Assembly (NCBI RefSeq): GCF_026319365.1
Contig: NZ_JAPDMS010000001.1
Location: 695,449 to 752,368, forward strand
Direction: 5' to 3'
DNA from: Methylophaga sp. OBS1
GTDB taxonomy: Bacteria > Pseudomonadota > Gammaproteobacteria > Nitrosococcales > Methylophagaceae
Length of the DNA stretch: 56,920 nt
In this document: piece by piece, positions 16,854 through 27,628 of the stretch
Layout: each line of letters opens with the position of its first letter
Position numbering within the stretch: position 1 is the stretch's first letter
Made by a program: the position numbers and the translations under genes
The notes under the pieces: generated by a model
Seen by the model: the letters and a program-made list of their open reading frames with translations, nothing else
What the model was told of the DNA's origin: nothing
The model's database searches: none

Positions 16854-19385
16854 GTGCTGACTGAATATCAATCACATGTTGAGGAACGGGCCCAGCAGGG
16901 GCTGCCACCATTACCGCTTGATGCTGAACAGGTTTCCAGCCTGATTGAAGCGCTCAAGGCCGGTGATGAGAACAGCGAAACCTTGCTAGATTTACTGATT
17001 CACCGCGTCCCGCCCGGTGTTGATCAGTCCGCCTACGTCAAAGCCGGTTTTCTCACCGACATTGCCAAGGGCAATACCCAATGCGATTTGATTACGCCGG
17101 TCCGTGCTACTGAACTGTTGGGTACCATGATGGGCGGCTATAACGTTCAGTCTCTGATAGAACTGCTGGATATTGAAGAGACTGCGCCAGCCGCTGAGAA
17201 AGCGTTATGCAGAACCCTGATGGTCTACGATGCCTACCATGATGTGGTGGAAAAAGCGGACAGCAATGAATACGCAAAACGTGTACTGCAGTCCTGGGCT
17301 GAAGCTGAATGGTTCACGTCACGACCCAAGTTGGAAGATAAGATTACCCTGACCGTGTTCAAAGTGCCGGGTGAGACCAATACCGATGATTTGTCCCCGG
17401 CGACCGAAGCCTGGAGCCGTCCGGATATCCCGTTGCATGCCAAAGCCATGCTACAGAGCAAGATGGATGATCCGATTGCTGCCATTGAAAAGTTGAAGGA
17501 AAAAGGCTACCCGCTGGCACTGGTTGGTGATGTGGTCGGTACCGGTTCATCTCGTAAATCCGCGATTAACTCGGTGCTCTGGCATATGGGACATGATGTG
17601 CCTTACGTGCCTAACAAGCGCCAGGGCGGGGTGATTCTCGGCAATAACATTGCCCCCATTTTCTTCAATACCGCCGAAGATTCCGGTGCCATGCCCATTG
17701 AGTGTGATGTCCAGCATATGGAAAGCGGTGATGTCATCACCATCTACCCTTACGAGGGCAAAATCGTCAACGAAGCCGGTGAGACGATCAGTGAGTTCAC
17801 CATGCGTCCGACTACACTGGCTGATGAAGTCCGTGCCGGTGGCCGCATCCCACTGATTATCGGTCGGGGCCTGACAGACAAAGCCCGTGAAACGCTGGGC
17901 CTGGAGCCATCTGATATTTTTGTCCGTCCGGTTGACCCGGTCGATACCGGCAAAGGCTTCACCCTGGCGCAGAAAATGGTCGGTCGGGCCTGTGGTGTCG
18001 AAGGTGTCCGTCCCAACACATACTGCGAACCCAAAGTCACCACAGTCGGTTCTCAGGATACCACCGGTGCGATGACCCGTGATGAGTTGAAAGAACTCTC
18101 CTGTCTCGGTTTCTCTGCCGATCTGGTGATGCAGTCTTTCTGTCACACGGCTGCCTACCCGAAGCCGGTGGATATCAAGCTGCAACACGAACTGCCTGAC
18201 TTTATCAGTACCCGTGGCGGTGTATCGCTGCGTCCGGGTGACGGCATTATTCACTCATGGCTTAACCGGATGATCCTGCCTGATACAGTCGGCACCGGTG
18301 GTGACTCGCACACCCGTTTCCCGATCGGTATCAGCTTCCCGGCTGGTTCCGGCCTGGTCGCATTTGGTGCCGCACTGGGGGTGATGCCACTGGATATGCC
18401 GGAGTCGGTTCTGGTTCGTTTCAAAGGCGAAATGCAGCCTGGTATCACTTTGCGTGATCTGGTGAATGCCATTCCTTATGCTGCGATTCAGCAGGGTCTG
18501 CTGACCGTTGAGAAGAAAGGCAAGAAAAATATCTTTAACGGCCGCGTACTGGAAATTGAAGGTCTGCCGGATCTGAAAGTCGAGCAGGCGTTCGAACTGT
18601 CTGATGCCTCAGCAGAACGCAGTGCCAATGGCTGTACCGTGCGACTCAACAAAGAGCCGATTATCGAGTTCCTTAACTCCAATATTTCATTGATGGAATG
18701 GATGATTGCTGAAGGCTATCAGGATGCCCGTACGCTGCAACGTCGGATCGATTCAATGCGAGAATGGCTGGCAAATCCGGAATTGATGGAAGCGGATGCT
18801 GATGCCGAATACGCCGCGGTGATTGATATCGACCTCAATGAAATCACTGAACCACTGTTGGCCTGCCCGAACGATCCGGACGATATCAAGCCGCTGTCGG
18901 CAGTGCAGGACACGCCGGTGGATGAGGTGTTTATCGGTTCCTGTATGACCAATATCGGACATTATCGTGCCGCCAGTAAGGTACTGGAAAACATGAAGAG
19001 CCTGCCGGTCAAGTTGTGGATTGCACCTCCGACCAAAATGGACAAGCATCAGCTGACCGAAGAGGGCGTTTACAGCACTTTCGGTCGGGTTGGTGCCCGG
19101 ACGGAAACGCCGGGGTGTTCGTTGTGCATGGGTAACCAGGCCCGGGTTGCTGACGGCGCGACTGTGGTGTCGACCTCAACGCGTAACTTCCCGAACCGTC
19201 TGGGTAACAATGCGGATGTATTCCTGGCTTCAGCAGAGCTGTCTGCTGTGGTGGCCAGCTTGGGTAAAATCCCGACGGTGGCGGAATATCTGCAAGCGGT
19301 AGCTGGCATCAAACCCATGGCGGCGGAAATCTACCGTTATCTCAACTTCAACGAACTGGATGAGTATCGTCAGGTAGCAAGCTGA
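16854..19385 (+). CDS. Aconitate hydratase B
   Basis: An 843-residue 4Fe-4S enzyme interconverting citrate and isocitrate (E. coli AcnB 865). The AcnB-specific HEAT-like N terminus ([15 protein letters not shown]) comes first, then the swivel domain, and the C-terminal cluster ligands in [15 protein letters not shown] and [11 protein letters not shown]. The start is GTG 16854 after GGGGTGA. It may also be methylcitrate-active, as are many AcnB proteins. Confidence 0.97.
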   Translation: MLTEYQSHVEERAQQGLPPLPLDAEQVSSLIEALKAGDENSETLLDLLIHRVPPGVDQSAYVKAGFLTDIAKGNTQCDLITPVRATELLGTMMGGYNVQSLIELLDIEETAPAAEKALCRTLMVYDAYHDVVEKADSNEYAKRVLQSWAEAEWFTSRPKLEDKITLTVFKVPGETNTDDLSPATEAWSRPDIPLHAKAMLQSKMDDPIAAIEKLKEKGYPLALVGDVVGTGSSRKSAINSVLWHMGHDVPYVPNKRQGGVILGNNIAPIFFNTAEDSGAMPIECDVQHMESGDVITIYPYEGKIVNEAGETISEFTMRPTTLADEVRAGGRIPLIIGRGLTDKARETLGLEPSDIFVRPVDPVDTGKGFTLAQKMVGRACGVEGVRPNTYCEPKVTTVGSQDTTGAMTRDELKELSCLGFSADLVMQSFCHTAAYPKPVDIKLQHELPDFISTRGGVSLRPGDGIIHSWLNRMILPDTVGTGGDSHTRFPIGISFPAGSGLVAFGAALGVMPLDMPESVLVRFKGEMQPGITLRDLVNAIPYAAIQQGLLTVEKKGKKNIFNGRVLEIEGLPDLKVEQAFELSDASAERSANGCTVRLNKEPIIEFLNSNISLMEWMIAEGYQDARTLQRRIDSMREWLANPELMEADADAEYAAVIDIDLNEITEPLLACPNDPDDIKPLSAVQDTPVDEVFIGSCMTNIGHYRAASKVLENMKSLPVKLWIAPPTKMDKHQLTEEGVYSTFGRVGARTETPGCSLCMGNQARVADGATVVSTSTRNFPNRLGNNADVFLASAELSAVVASLGKIPTVAEYLQAVAGIKPMAAEIYRYLNFNELDEYRQVAS

Positions 19386-19410
19386 TCCGGGTTAATACAC
19401 CAAAACAAAA

Positions 19411-19446
19411 AAGGCTGTTTTCCTGACGGAAAACAGCCTTTTTTTA
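19411..19446. terminator. Bidirectional terminator, acnB / hflD
   Basis: A perfect 13-bp stem AAGGCTGTTTTCC / GGAAAACAGCCTT with loop TGAC, T-rich on the plus side and A-rich before the stem, so it can stop both convergent genes. Confidence 0.92.
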
Positions 19447-19500
19447 TAAGCGAAAATCGCCACGCTCAGTTTCGATCAGTCGTTGGCAATAGCGTTTAAT

Positions 19501-20133
19501 TCAGCAGGCGGCGTAAAGCTCCTGAGCCGCTTCCAGGATCTTGCTACTCTGGAACAGAAACTGCCAGCGGCGACCGCCTTTCTGGCGCCATAAAACTGCG
19601 GCGCGGATACCACTGAGCAGCAGAGCCCGGACTTTATTGACGTTATCCGGTTGCTGCAGGTAATTGGGATCGCCATAAACCTGGATCTGGGGTTTCACCT
19701 GGCTTAAGGTTCGGTGATAAATATCAGCAAAACGGGCGATGACCTGCGGTGCCATAATCTCTCCGAAATATTCAATCTGCTGAGGCACCTGTTCCAGTTC
19801 CAGGCCGATGGTGTCCATCATTTTAGGGTTTTTGGCCAGTTGGCGTTCCAGATGCAACAGACTGATGACATAACGCAGCAATACGACATCTTTTTGTTGT
19901 TTCTTTTTCGAAAGCTGCTGATTCAGCTCACGCAGACCCGGGCGAAGACTGCCAATACCACCGAACACGGCCTCGGTAGTCGGGGCTTCTTCAACCAGCA
20001 GGCTCTGTAACAGGGTTTCGATATCGGTGGCACTGGCCTGACCACTCTCGGCAATATGCTGCACCAGCATCGCTGACTGCACGACAGCGGCAAGCGCGAT
20101 GGTTCGGTCACGTTGGCGTTCAGAGATACTCAT
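19501..20133 (-). CDS. HflD family protein
   Basis: A 210-residue all-helical peripheral membrane protein, related to E. coli HflD (lysogenisation regulator that binds phage lambda CII). Family features include the N-terminal [17 protein letters not shown] and [15 protein letters not shown]. The cellular role is poorly known. It overlaps the mnmA stop by four bases in the conserved mnmA-hflD pair. Confidence 0.9.
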   Translation of the reverse strand: MSISERQRDRTIALAAVVQSAMLVQHIAESGQASATDIETLLQSLLVEEAPTTEAVFGGIGSLRPGLRELNQQLSKKKQQKDVVLLRYVISLLHLERQLAKNPKMMDTIGLELEQVPQQIEYFGEIMAPQVIARFADIYHRTLSQVKPQIQVYGDPNYLQQPDNVNKVRALLLSGIRAAVLWRQKGGRRWQFLFQSSKILEAAQELYAAC

Positions 20134-21233
20134 GGATGCACCCCGGGCGCATCGGTGGAAACAATAATCCCGCCACCCAGGCAGTCATCACCCTGATAGA
20201 ACACCACGGACTGACCCGGCGTCACCGCGCGCTGTTTATCATCAAATTCGACATGAATCAGGCCGTTTTCATCCTGGCTAATGGTGCAGGGCTGATCGGG
20301 CTGGCGATAGCGGGTTTTGGCGGCAGCGCGGCAGGGAAAGGCAGGGGCTTCACCCATCACCCAGGATAATTGTTCTGCTTTCAGGCTCTGACTCCATAGC
20401 CAGGGATGATCGCCCTGGACGACATAGAGCGTTCGGCTATCCATATCTTTACCAGCTACAAACCAGGGCTCGCCGGTGCTGTTCTTGCGACCACCAATGC
20501 CGAGGCCCTGACGCTGGCCCAGTGTGTAATACATCAGGCCGGCATGTTCACCGATATATTCACCCTCTGGGGTGCGCATCTCGCCGGGCTGGGCAGGGAT
20601 ATAACGACTGAGGAACTCGCGGAACTGGCGTTCACCGATGAAGCAGATACCGGTGCTGTCTTTTTTGTCGTGGTTGATAAAGCCGGCTTTTTCGGCGATT
20701 TCCCTGACTTCAGTTTTAGGTAGTTCGCCCAGGGGGAAGAGGGTGCGTGACAACTGTTCCTGCCCCAGCGTGTAGAGAAAATAGCTCTGGTCTTTCTTAT
20801 TGTCTTTACCTTTGAGCAAGTGGAATTTGCCGTCGCGTTCCTGAACGCGCGCATAGTGACCGGTCGCAATCAGCACCCCGCCCAGTTCCATCGCATGATC
20901 GAGAAAGGCTTTGAATTTGATTTCCCGGTTGCACAGAATATCCGGGTTCGGCGTGCGGCCGGCACGGTATTCATCGAGAAAATGTTTGAACACATAGTCC
21001 CAGTATTCCATCGCGAAATTGGCTTCATGAAAGTCAATACCGACGGTGTCGGCGACGGACATCGCATCCTTGCGGTCTTCCTCAATCGTGCACTCACTTT
21101 CATCGGCAAAGTCGACCCAGTTTTTCATAAACAGGCCTTCGACTTTGTCATGTTGCTGTTTGAGCAGCAGCGCTGCGACGGAAGAATCGACCCCGCCGGA
21201 GAGGCCGACGACTACTTTTTTCTTTTCTGCCAT
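20130..21233 (-). CDS. tRNA-specific 2-thiouridylase MnmA
   Basis: A 367-residue enzyme that thiolates U34 of tRNA-Lys, -Glu and -Gln. The PP-loop [14 protein letters not shown] binds ATP; the catalytic cysteines are in [12 protein letters not shown] and the [11 protein letters not shown] segment. It follows nudJ by two bases, in the rluE-nudJ-mnmA-hflD order also seen in E. coli. Confidence 0.97.
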   Translation of the reverse strand: MAEKKKVVVGLSGGVDSSVAALLLKQQHDKVEGLFMKNWVDFADESECTIEEDRKDAMSVADTVGIDFHEANFAMEYWDYVFKHFLDEYRAGRTPNPDILCNREIKFKAFLDHAMELGGVLIATGHYARVQERDGKFHLLKGKDNKKDQSYFLYTLGQEQLSRTLFPLGELPKTEVREIAEKAGFINHDKKDSTGICFIGERQFREFLSRYIPAQPGEMRTPEGEYIGEHAGLMYYTLGQRQGLGIGGRKNSTGEPWFVAGKDMDSRTLYVVQGDHPWLWSQSLKAEQLSWVMGEAPAFPCRAAAKTRYRQPDQPCTISQDENGLIHVEFDDKQRAVTPGQSVVFYQGDDCLGGGIIVSTDAPGVHP

Positions 21234-21235
21234 AG

Positions 21236-21679
21236 TCAGTTACGTAATAAACTCAATGAATAGCGATGACCCGCCAGATAATCTTCAAAGCATTGCAAAA
21301 CCAGCGGGCTGCGGTGCTGCGCCTGTCTGGCCCTGATATCATCCAGTGACAACCAGAGCGCGCGATGAATATCACCATCAAGCGGCTGTTCCGGATCATG
21401 TTGTGTCACCCGGCCGGAAAAACAATAGCGGATATAGGTGTCTTTTTTGACCGGATGCACCCAACGATAGATACCGACCAGTGATTCGGGTTCAAACTGC
21501 CAGGCGGTTTCTTCCTGGGTTTCACGAATGACGGCGTCAATCAGGCTTTCGTCTGGCTCGAGATGACCGGCGGGTTGATTGAGTGTCATTTTGCCGTTGA
21601 TTTCTTCTTCGACCAGTAGGAACTGGTTGTTGCGCTCGACGACGGCGGCGACGGTGGTTCTTGGTTTCCAAATCATCAC
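21236..21679 (-). CDS. NUDIX hydrolase, NudJ-like
   Basis: A 147-residue NUDIX protein with the box [23 protein letters not shown]. By position and sequence ([30 protein letters not shown]) it is the NudJ phosphatase that hydrolyses thiamine and isoprenoid pyrophosphates and nucleoside diphosphates. Its first 48 codons overlap the 3' end of rluE in another frame. Confidence 0.92.
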   Translation of the reverse strand: MMIWKPRTTVAAVVERNNQFLLVEEEINGKMTLNQPAGHLEPDESLIDAVIRETQEETAWQFEPESLVGIYRWVHPVKKDTYIRYCFSGRVTQHDPEQPLDGDIHRALWLSLDDIRARQAQHRSPLVLQCFEDYLAGHRYSLSLLRN

Positions 21680-22235
21680 GCCATTTTATCACGTCTCTTT
21701 CATCAAGGGCTCGCCATTGTCCCGGTTGCAGTTCCCCTATCTGCCAGGGACCGATTGCTGAACGTATCAGCCTCAATGTCGGGTGGCCGACCGCGGCGGT
21801 CATGCGCCGGACCTGTCGATTGCGGCCTTCTCGGATGGTCAGTGCCAGCCATTGGGTCGGGATGTGTTTTCGCTCTCTGATCGGTGGTTGACGCGGCCAG
21901 ATGTCAGGGGCATCAATCAGTTCAACTTCTGCGGGCAGCGTCTGCCCATCTTTCAGCATGATACCTTCCCGCAACTGCTGTAATGCTGTTGCATCGGGAA
22001 TCGCTTCGACCTGAACCCAGTAAGTTTTTGCCAGTTTGAAACGGGGGTTGGCAATCAGTTGTTGCAGTACGCCGTCATCAGTGAGCAGAAGCAGTCCTTC
22101 GCTGTCGCGATCCAGACGACCGGCGGGATAGACGCCGGCGACATCAATGTAATCTTTGAGTGTCTGTCGACCCTCGTTGTCAGTGAACTGGGTCAGGACG
22201 TCAAAAGGCTTGTTAAATAAAAGCAGTCTGCTCAT
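21537..22235 (-). CDS. 23S rRNA pseudouridine synthase RluE-like
   Basis: A 232-residue RsuA-family enzyme with the catalytic motif [17 protein letters not shown] and the C-terminal [25 protein letters not shown], predicted to modify U2457 of 23S rRNA. Unlike E. coli RluE (217 residues), the frame runs 143 bases into nudJ and gains an Arg-rich tail ([11 protein letters not shown] and beyond). Either the tail is real and RNA-binding or a nearby frameshift removed the true stop. Confidence 0.92.
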   Translation of the reverse strand: MSRLLLFNKPFDVLTQFTDNEGRQTLKDYIDVAGVYPAGRLDRDSEGLLLLTDDGVLQQLIANPRFKLAKTYWVQVEAIPDATALQQLREGIMLKDGQTLPAEVELIDAPDIWPRQPPIRERKHIPTQWLALTIREGRNRQVRRMTAAVGHPTLRLIRSAIGPWQIGELQPGQWRALDERDVIKWRDDLETKNHRRRRRRAQQPVPTGRRRNQRQNDTQSTRRSSRARRKPD

Positions 22236-22575
22236 ATTATGTGCTTGTCTGGTATTGATGTTAGAATGCCCGCCTTTCAGCGTGACAACAGGTTTTGTTG
22301 TGGCGTTTGAGTATAACAGTCATACCGATGTGGGCATCGTTGTCCCGGTAGCGGCTGGTAAAACAATGACAAATCGGTCATTATTAGAGCATCTGTACAC
22401 AGACTATTGCATCTTCCGGGACACCAGAGCCCGCTGATCAGTAGTTGCTGTTTCTGACGCTGACTTAGACTCACAGCGCCGCTGTGATATGGCTGAGGCC
22501 ACTGGCGTCAATGCCCTTAGGTTGTAGTGAGTAAGCTGCAGCTGAAATCCAACACATCCAAGTAGAGGACAATCA
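22236..22575 (+). promoter_or_regulatory. 340-bp non-coding leader upstream of slyD
   Basis: No gene was found. TGT-TAGAAT at 22259-22267 is an extended -10 pointing at slyD, giving a ~300-base 5' leader. Small hairpins occur, such as ACAACA-GGTT-TTGTTGT near 22283 and CACAGC-GCC-GCTGTG near 22471. It could be a long UTR or a small RNA; it matches no riboswitch I know. Confidence 0.35.
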
Positions 22576-23058
22576 ATGAAAGTTGCAGAGAATACAGTCG
22601 TTGTTATCGATTACACTTTGAAAGATAACGACGGTAGCGTCATCGACAGCTCTGAAGGCGCAGGCCCGCTGGCATACCTGCACGGTGCCGGCAATATTAT
22701 TCCCGGTCTTGAAGACGCACTGCTGGGTAAAGAAGCCGGCGATGAAGTGCAGGCCAGTATCGAACCGGCTAAAGCCTACGGTGAGCGTCACGAACAACTG
22801 AAACAGGACGTGCCACGTGAATTGTTCAGTGGTGTCGATAACGTCGAGGTTGGCATGCAGTTCCAGTCCGAAACCGAACAGGGGCCGGTTCTGGTAACCG
22901 TCGTGGATGTCAAAGAGGAAAGCGTCACCGTTGACGGTAACCACCCACTGGCCGGCGTGCATCTGAATTTTGATGTGACCATTCGTGAAGTGCGTGAAGC
23001 CAGTGAAGAAGAACTGGAACACGGTCACGTTCACGGTGAGGGTGGTCACCAGCACTAA
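22576..23058 (+). CDS. SlyD-type FKBP peptidyl-prolyl isomerase
   Basis: A 160-residue FKBP with an insert-in-flap chaperone domain (residues ~70-125). The FKBP part shows VVVIDYTLKDNDGSVIDSS and GAGNIIPGLEDALLG. The His-rich tail HGHVHGEGGHQH is the metal-binding end typical of SlyD, which supplies Ni to hydrogenase or urease. Shine-Dalgarno AGAGGA precedes ATG 22576. Confidence 0.93.
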   Translation: MKVAENTVVVIDYTLKDNDGSVIDSSEGAGPLAYLHGAGNIIPGLEDALLGKEAGDEVQASIEPAKAYGERHEQLKQDVPRELFSGVDNVEVGMQFQSETEQGPVLVTVVDVKEESVTVDGNHPLAGVHLNFDVTIREVREASEEELEHGHVHGEGGHQH

Positions 23059-23098
23059 GGGGTGGCTTGACTGATTTTCAGTCAGCCATGTCTATGGA

Positions 23099-23125
23099 AA
23101 GACGGGCAAACAGCCCGTCTTTTTT
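23099..23125 (+). terminator. Terminator of slyD
   Basis: Stem AAGACGGGC / GCCCGTCTT with loop AAACA and a T tract, 40 bases after the slyD stop. Confidence 0.9.
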
Positions 23126-23141
23126 GTCTGGACATTGACAC

Positions 23142-24047
23142 ATGCAGGATCTAAACACACTTAATCGCATTTTCGGGCGTGAAGATAAGGTCAGTTTTAT
23201 CGAGGGCCCGTCTGGCATGCCTCTGATCCAGGTATCAACGGCCCGAGCACAGGCCCGTGTGGCACTCTACGGCGGCCAGTTGCTGTCATTTAAACCGGCC
23301 CGTGCCGACCATGATCTGTTTTATCTAAGCAAAAAAGCGATTTATGAGCAGGGTAAAGCGATTCGCGGTGGCGTGCCACTATGCTGGCCGTGGTTCGGCG
23401 ATGACCCGGGTGACCTTGGTCGTCAGGCCCATGGCTTTGCCCGTAATCTGTTCTGGGATGTGCTCGATAGTCAGCTGCATGATGACAATGTTGAAATTAC
23501 CCTGGGCCTGGAATCCACCGCCACCAGTAAACAATGGTGGCCAAGCGAATTTCGTCTGCGCAAAAAAATTCATATCGGCGACCAGCTGAATATTTCGCTC
23601 ACCACTGAAAACAAGGGGGATATCCCTTTCAGTGTCTCTAAAGCCCTGCATAGCTATTTCCGGGTTGGTGACGTCAAGCAAACCCGGGTCAGTGGTTTGG
23701 ATGGTGTTGACTACCTGGATAAAACGCTTGGCTTTGCTCGCCAGAAGCAAACCGGTGACATCACCGCTAAAGGCGAAACCGATCGGGTTTACCTCAATGC
23801 ACCAAGCCGGGTAGAAATTGTAGACCCCAGCCTGAAGCGTCGTATTGAAATTGAACACCAGGGCGCGGACAACTTCGTGGTCTGGAATCCCTGGGACAAG
23901 GCCGCGCAGCTCAATGATATGTCTGCAGAGGACTACGAACAGTTCATCTGCGTGGAAACTGCCAATGCCATTGCTAACAGCATCATAGTGGCACCGGGGG
24001 CGGTGCATCATATGCAGGTGAGTTACCGCATCAATCCCGATAACTGA
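23142..24047 (+). CDS. D-hexose-6-phosphate mutarotase (YeaD-like)
   Basis: A 301-residue aldose-1-epimerase-fold protein that interconverts alpha and beta glucose-6-phosphate. Family landmarks: GGQLLSFKP, IRGGVPLCWPWFGDDP, QAHGFARNLFW and FICVETANA. It has its own start 20 bases after the slyD terminator. Confidence 0.9.
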   Translation: MQDLNTLNRIFGREDKVSFIEGPSGMPLIQVSTARAQARVALYGGQLLSFKPARADHDLFYLSKKAIYEQGKAIRGGVPLCWPWFGDDPGDLGRQAHGFARNLFWDVLDSQLHDDNVEITLGLESTATSKQWWPSEFRLRKKIHIGDQLNISLTTENKGDIPFSVSKALHSYFRVGDVKQTRVSGLDGVDYLDKTLGFARQKQTGDITAKGETDRVYLNAPSRVEIVDPSLKRRIEIEHQGADNFVVWNPWDKAAQLNDMSAEDYEQFICVETANAIANSIIVAPGAVHHMQVSYRINPDN

Positions 24048-24079
24048 ATACTGCCTATCCATTGGCTGATGTCGCCTTA

Positions 24080-24508
24080 ATGAGTGTGTTTCAGAATTTG
24101 TTTGATAGCATCTGGGGAAACGAAACCCTGTTACTGATACTGGGGTTGCTATCCTTTGCCATGTTTGTCGGTAGCTTGTTCTTGATCCCTTTTCTGGTGG
24201 TCAGAATTCCGGTAGATTATTTCGCGCGAAACAAACGCCAGCGCTCACCCTGGGCGGAGCAGCACATTGTGATTCGCTGGGCTGTGATGGTCGTGAAGAA
24301 TGTCTTCGGTTTGATTTTTGTGCTTATGGGGCTGGCGATGCTGGTCTTGCCCGGGCAGGGGTTGTTAACGCTGTTGATAGGGGTGTTATTGCTTAACTTC
24401 CCCGGTAAATACACGTTTGAACGCTGGTTGATTCAGCGGCCATCTGTCTATCGGGGTGTGGCGTGGCTTAGACGGCGGGCAGGTCGGGCACCGCTGGAAT
24501 TTGACTAG
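24080..24508 (+). CDS. Small membrane protein, PGPGW-like
   Basis: About 142 residues with three or four membrane helices. The segment LPGQGLLTLLIGVLLLNFPGK resembles the PGPGW membrane-protein family. ATG 24080 is preferred to TTG 24062; neither has a strong Shine-Dalgarno. It follows the mutarotase by 32 bases. Function unknown. Confidence 0.7.
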   Translation: MSVFQNLFDSIWGNETLLLILGLLSFAMFVGSLFLIPFLVVRIPVDYFARNKRQRSPWAEQHIVIRWAVMVVKNVFGLIFVLMGLAMLVLPGQGLLTLLIGVLLLNFPGKYTFERWLIQRPSVYRGVAWLRRRAGRAPLEFD

Positions 24509-25114
24509 TCAGCACCAGCGCTGGCGCAGCGCTTCCCGGTTCAGTGCCAGCCACTGTAATGCAATGATGGGGATGGCTGATTCAATCCGACCGTTTTCCA
24601 GAAGCTGCCAGGCTTCATCAAAGGAAACACTGCGGACGGCTATATCCTCATCCTCATGATCAAGGCCATGAATACCTCCGACTTCACTGGCATCGACACG
24701 GCCACAGAATAAGGTCAGATATTCAGAGGTGCCACCGGGGGAAGTGAAAAACTCACGGATTTTGATGATTTCATGGACTTCGCAGCCGGCTTCCTCCAGT
24801 GACTCCCGCCGTGCAACCGCTTCAGCCATCTCACCCGCTTCCATGGCACCGGCGACAATTTCCAGCAGCCAGGCTTGTTCCTGTTCCGCTTTGAGTACCG
24901 CACCCGCGCGGAACTGTTCGATAATAACGACTTCATCGCGCTGTGGATCATAGAGCAGGATGCCGACACAATTACCGCGATGGAAGACTTCACGCTCAAC
25001 CGGCTGACTCCAGCCGCCCTCATAGAGTGTGTGCTCAAGGGTGTATTTCTTGACGTTAAAGAAGCCCTTAAAAGGCATCTCCTCTTTCAGTATGCGGAAA
25101 CGTTTCTCGCTCAT
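24509..25114 (-). CDS. ADP-ribose pyrophosphatase NudF-like
   Basis: A 201-residue NUDIX hydrolase with box GAMEAGEMAEAVARRESLEEAG and the NudF-type VEREVFHRGNCVGILLYDP and SPGGTSEYLTLFCGRVD segments. It cleaves ADP-ribose to AMP and ribose-5-phosphate. It overlaps the DUF3108 gene by four bases. Confidence 0.93.
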   Translation of the reverse strand: MSEKRFRILKEEMPFKGFFNVKKYTLEHTLYEGGWSQPVEREVFHRGNCVGILLYDPQRDEVVIIEQFRAGAVLKAEQEQAWLLEIVAGAMEAGEMAEAVARRESLEEAGCEVHEIIKIREFFTSPGGTSEYLTLFCGRVDASEVGGIHGLDHEDEDIAVRSVSFDEAWQLLENGRIESAIPIIALQWLALNREALRQRWC

Positions 25115-25869
25115 GATGGGTTGATGGCTTTAGCTGATTGCATGGGGGTGAAGGCCTGTTTGCTATCTATTCCCTGCAGGCGACGCAGTAGCGCAGTGAA
25201 GACAGCATCATCCTCGACATGCTCCAGTTTGACCGGCAGATAATTGAGTGCCGGAGCGCACCACAGCGTGGTTTCCCTGTCGCTGGGTTTTTCCCGGTGA
25301 CGGGTCAGTCTGATGGTTTCAATCTGACCCATGGGTGTGGTGATGGTCTCTTTTCCCAGCACTTTGATTTCATAGGTCTTGAGGTGTCCGCCGTCGGCAA
25401 TGCGGTAGTCGACCTGTTCGATACCCTGGCTCAGGTCGCGCATCAGACTGATTTGATAAACCAGTTTATCCAGTACGCCGGTCTCAATATCCAGTTGCCA
25501 GGGGTGCTCACGGTCGTCGATGCTGACTTTGTTATCTAGCCAGTTAAATTGCATCTGTAAAAACTTGTCTTTCTTACCGCCGGTGCGTTGATAACGGTAG
25601 CGCTGAGGTGCTACGCGGCCGTCAACCAGTTTCCAGACGCTGGTTTCTTCTATGACATCGGGCTTGAAGAATGAAAATACGCCTTTGGCCTGGGACACGG
25701 AATTGAATTTGCGTAAACCGTTGTCCTGAGTCTCGAGCGTGCGCTTGAGTTCACCGGCCTGAATGCCGTTGAGCTTAACCAGGTAGTTAGCGGAAAAGTC
25801 AGGAATATCCTCGGCCACAGCAAGATTGCTGAGGCAAAAAAGCAGGACATAGCTGAACATTCTGAGCAT
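25111..25869 (-). CDS. DUF3108 exported protein
   Basis: A 252-residue protein with a signal peptide (MLRMFSYVLLFCLSNLAVA) and a DUF3108 body (DFSANYLVKLNGIQAGELKRTLE, YRYQRTGGKKDKFLQM, YLPVKLEH). Predicted to be a periplasmic beta-rich protein of unknown function. It lies two bases after purN; purN-DUF3108 linkage is common in Gammaproteobacteria. Confidence 0.85.
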   Translation of the reverse strand: MLRMFSYVLLFCLSNLAVAEDIPDFSANYLVKLNGIQAGELKRTLETQDNGLRKFNSVSQAKGVFSFFKPDVIEETSVWKLVDGRVAPQRYRYQRTGGKKDKFLQMQFNWLDNKVSIDDREHPWQLDIETGVLDKLVYQISLMRDLSQGIEQVDYRIADGGHLKTYEIKVLGKETITTPMGQIETIRLTRHREKPSDRETTLWCAPALNYLPVKLEHVEDDAVFTALLRRLQGIDSKQAFTPMQSAKAINPS

Positions 25870-25871
25870 AA

Positions 25872-26465
25872 TTATTCCGTTTGTTGCGAGACCAGCTTCT
25901 GTATGGCAGCCGGATAGAGCAGATGTTCCTGCTCCAGGACTCTTGCTGCCAGGGTGTCGGCATCATCCCCCGGCAATACCGGGACTTTGGCTTGTAATAT
26001 TACCGGACCATCATCCAGTTCTGCTGTGACAAAATGCACACTGGCGCCATGCTCACTCTCACCCGCTTCGATGGCGCGTTCGTGCGTGTGCAGTCCCTTG
26101 AACTTGGGCAGCAGAGACGGGTGGATGTTAATCAGCCGACCGGCATAATGCGCAACGAAGTCCGCGGTCAGAATACGCATGAAACCGGCCAGAATGACAT
26201 AGTCAGGCTGATAAACATCAATGGCTTCTGCCATGGCGGTATCAAATACCTCGCGGCTGGCGAACTGCTTGTGATCAATGACCTGCGTGTCGATACCGGC
26301 CTGTTGAGCAAATTCCAGACCGGCAGCCCCCGGACGGTTACTGATAACGGCGGCGATATCGACAGCCAGCTGACCTTGCTGCGCGGCTTCGACAATTGAG
26401 CGCATATTACTGCCACGGCCGGAAATCAGAATCACCAGCCGGGCTGAGCGACGTGAATCATTCAT
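25872..26465 (-). CDS. Phosphoribosylglycinamide formyltransferase PurN
   Basis: A 197-residue enzyme transferring formyl from 10-formyl-THF to GAR in purine synthesis. The N-terminal LVILISGRGSNMRSIVEA binds phosphate; the catalytic segment is LINIHPSLLPKFKG and HGASVHFVTAELDDGPVILQ. Its start abuts the purM stop. Confidence 0.96.
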   Translation of the reverse strand: MNDSRRSARLVILISGRGSNMRSIVEAAQQGQLAVDIAAVISNRPGAAGLEFAQQAGIDTQVIDHKQFASREVFDTAMAEAIDVYQPDYVILAGFMRILTADFVAHYAGRLINIHPSLLPKFKGLHTHERAIEAGESEHGASVHFVTAELDDGPVILQAKVPVLPGDDADTLAARVLEQEHLLYPAAIQKLVSQQTE

Positions 26466-27521
26466 TTAATCGATGACCACGCTATCTTCATCGGTGCTGC
26501 GATCCTCAATCTGACCAATCAGGCTCGCTTCCTCACCGAGACCATGCAGCAGGCTGAGGGCCGTGTCTGCCTGTTCAGCCGAGACGACAACGACCATGCC
26601 GATACCGTTATTGAAAGTTCGGTACATTTCACTGTCTTCGACATTACCCTGTTGCTGGAGCCAGTCAAACACCGCGGGTCGCTGCCAGCTGTCGGCGGCA
26701 ATCACGGCTTTTTTGTCCGCCGGCAATACGCGGGGAATATTTTCCAGCAGCCCGCCGCCCGTAATGTGGGAGAGGGCATGTATGCTGATTTTGTTATTGA
26801 GTTCAAGTAAAGACTTGACGTAGATCCGGGTGGGTGCCAGCAGTTTTTCGCCGAGCGTGCCGCCATCAAACTCGTCATCCAGGGCTTGACCACTGCGTTC
26901 CAGGATCTTGCGAATCAGCGAGTAACCATTGGAGTGAGGACCTGAGGAGGCGAGGCCGATGAGTTTGTCGCCTGCAGCCACTTTGCTGCCATCAATGACG
27001 TTGTCTTTTTCCACGACACCGACACAGAAACCGGCCAGATCGTAGTCACCGTCTTCATACATGCTGGGCATTTCTGCCGTTTCACCACCGACCAGGGCGG
27101 CGCCGGCCTGCAGGCAGCCTTCGGCAATACCCGACACCACAGATTCAGCAACATCAACATCGAGCTTGCCGGTGGCATAGTAGTCCAGGAAGAACAGGGG
27201 TTCGGCACCCAGTACGGCGATGTCGTTGGCACACATGGCCACCAGATCGATACCGATGGTATTGTGAATACCGGATTCGATAGCAAGACGCAGCTTAGTA
27301 CCGACACCGTCGGTGCCGGAGACCAGTACTGGCTGCTTGTAGCGGTCCAGAGGCAATTCAAACAGACTGCCGAAACCACCCAGTCCTGCCATAACGCCCG
27401 GACGGCGGGTTTTGGCAGCATGGGGCTTGATGCGATCTACCAGTGCATTACCGGCTTCGATATCGACACCGGCATCACGGTAACTGAGAGAAGTGCGAGA
27501 AGAATCCGCGCGATCGGTCAT
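26466..27521 (-). CDS. AIR synthase PurM
   Basis: A 351-residue ATP-dependent phosphoribosylformylglycinamidine cyclo-ligase. Landmarks: [15 protein letters not shown] at the N terminus, [26 protein letters not shown] and [16 protein letters not shown]. Shine-Dalgarno AGGAAC precedes ATG 27521. It leads the purM-purN-DUF3108-nudF operon. Confidence 0.97.
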   Translation of the reverse strand: MTDRADSSRTSLSYRDAGVDIEAGNALVDRIKPHAAKTRRPGVMAGLGGFGSLFELPLDRYKQPVLVSGTDGVGTKLRLAIESGIHNTIGIDLVAMCANDIAVLGAEPLFFLDYYATGKLDVDVAESVVSGIAEGCLQAGAALVGGETAEMPSMYEDGDYDLAGFCVGVVEKDNVIDGSKVAAGDKLIGLASSGPHSNGYSLIRKILERSGQALDDEFDGGTLGEKLLAPTRIYVKSLLELNNKISIHALSHITGGGLLENIPRVLPADKKAVIAADSWQRPAVFDWLQQQGNVEDSEMYRTFNNGIGMVVVVSAEQADTALSLLHGLGEEASLIGQIEDRSTDEDSVVID

Positions 27522-27593
27522 GGTTTGTTCCTGAAAATAAATATGGATTGTTGACGCTTAAAAGTTCGATCCTGACGGACCGGTTGATAGGTC

Positions 27594-27622
27594 GTCACAC
27601 GTTGAAAACAGCGTGTTAGAAT
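27594..27622 (+). promoter_or_regulatory. Promoter giving a probable leaderless mRNA
   Basis: GTCACA (27594-27599), a 17-base spacer, then TAGAAT (27617-27622) preceded by TGT. The predicted transcript start falls at about 27629, the A of the DUF2066 start codon. No Shine-Dalgarno is present. Confidence 0.6.
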
Positions 27623-27628
27623 ACCACA

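Noticed and set aside
17547..18254. 235-codon frame antisense to acnB
   Set aside because: It lies wholly inside a certain gene and has no recognisable domain or ribosome site.
22277..22474. 65-codon minus-strand frame in the slyD leader
   Set aside because: No ribosome site, no similarity, composition unlike the neighbouring genes.
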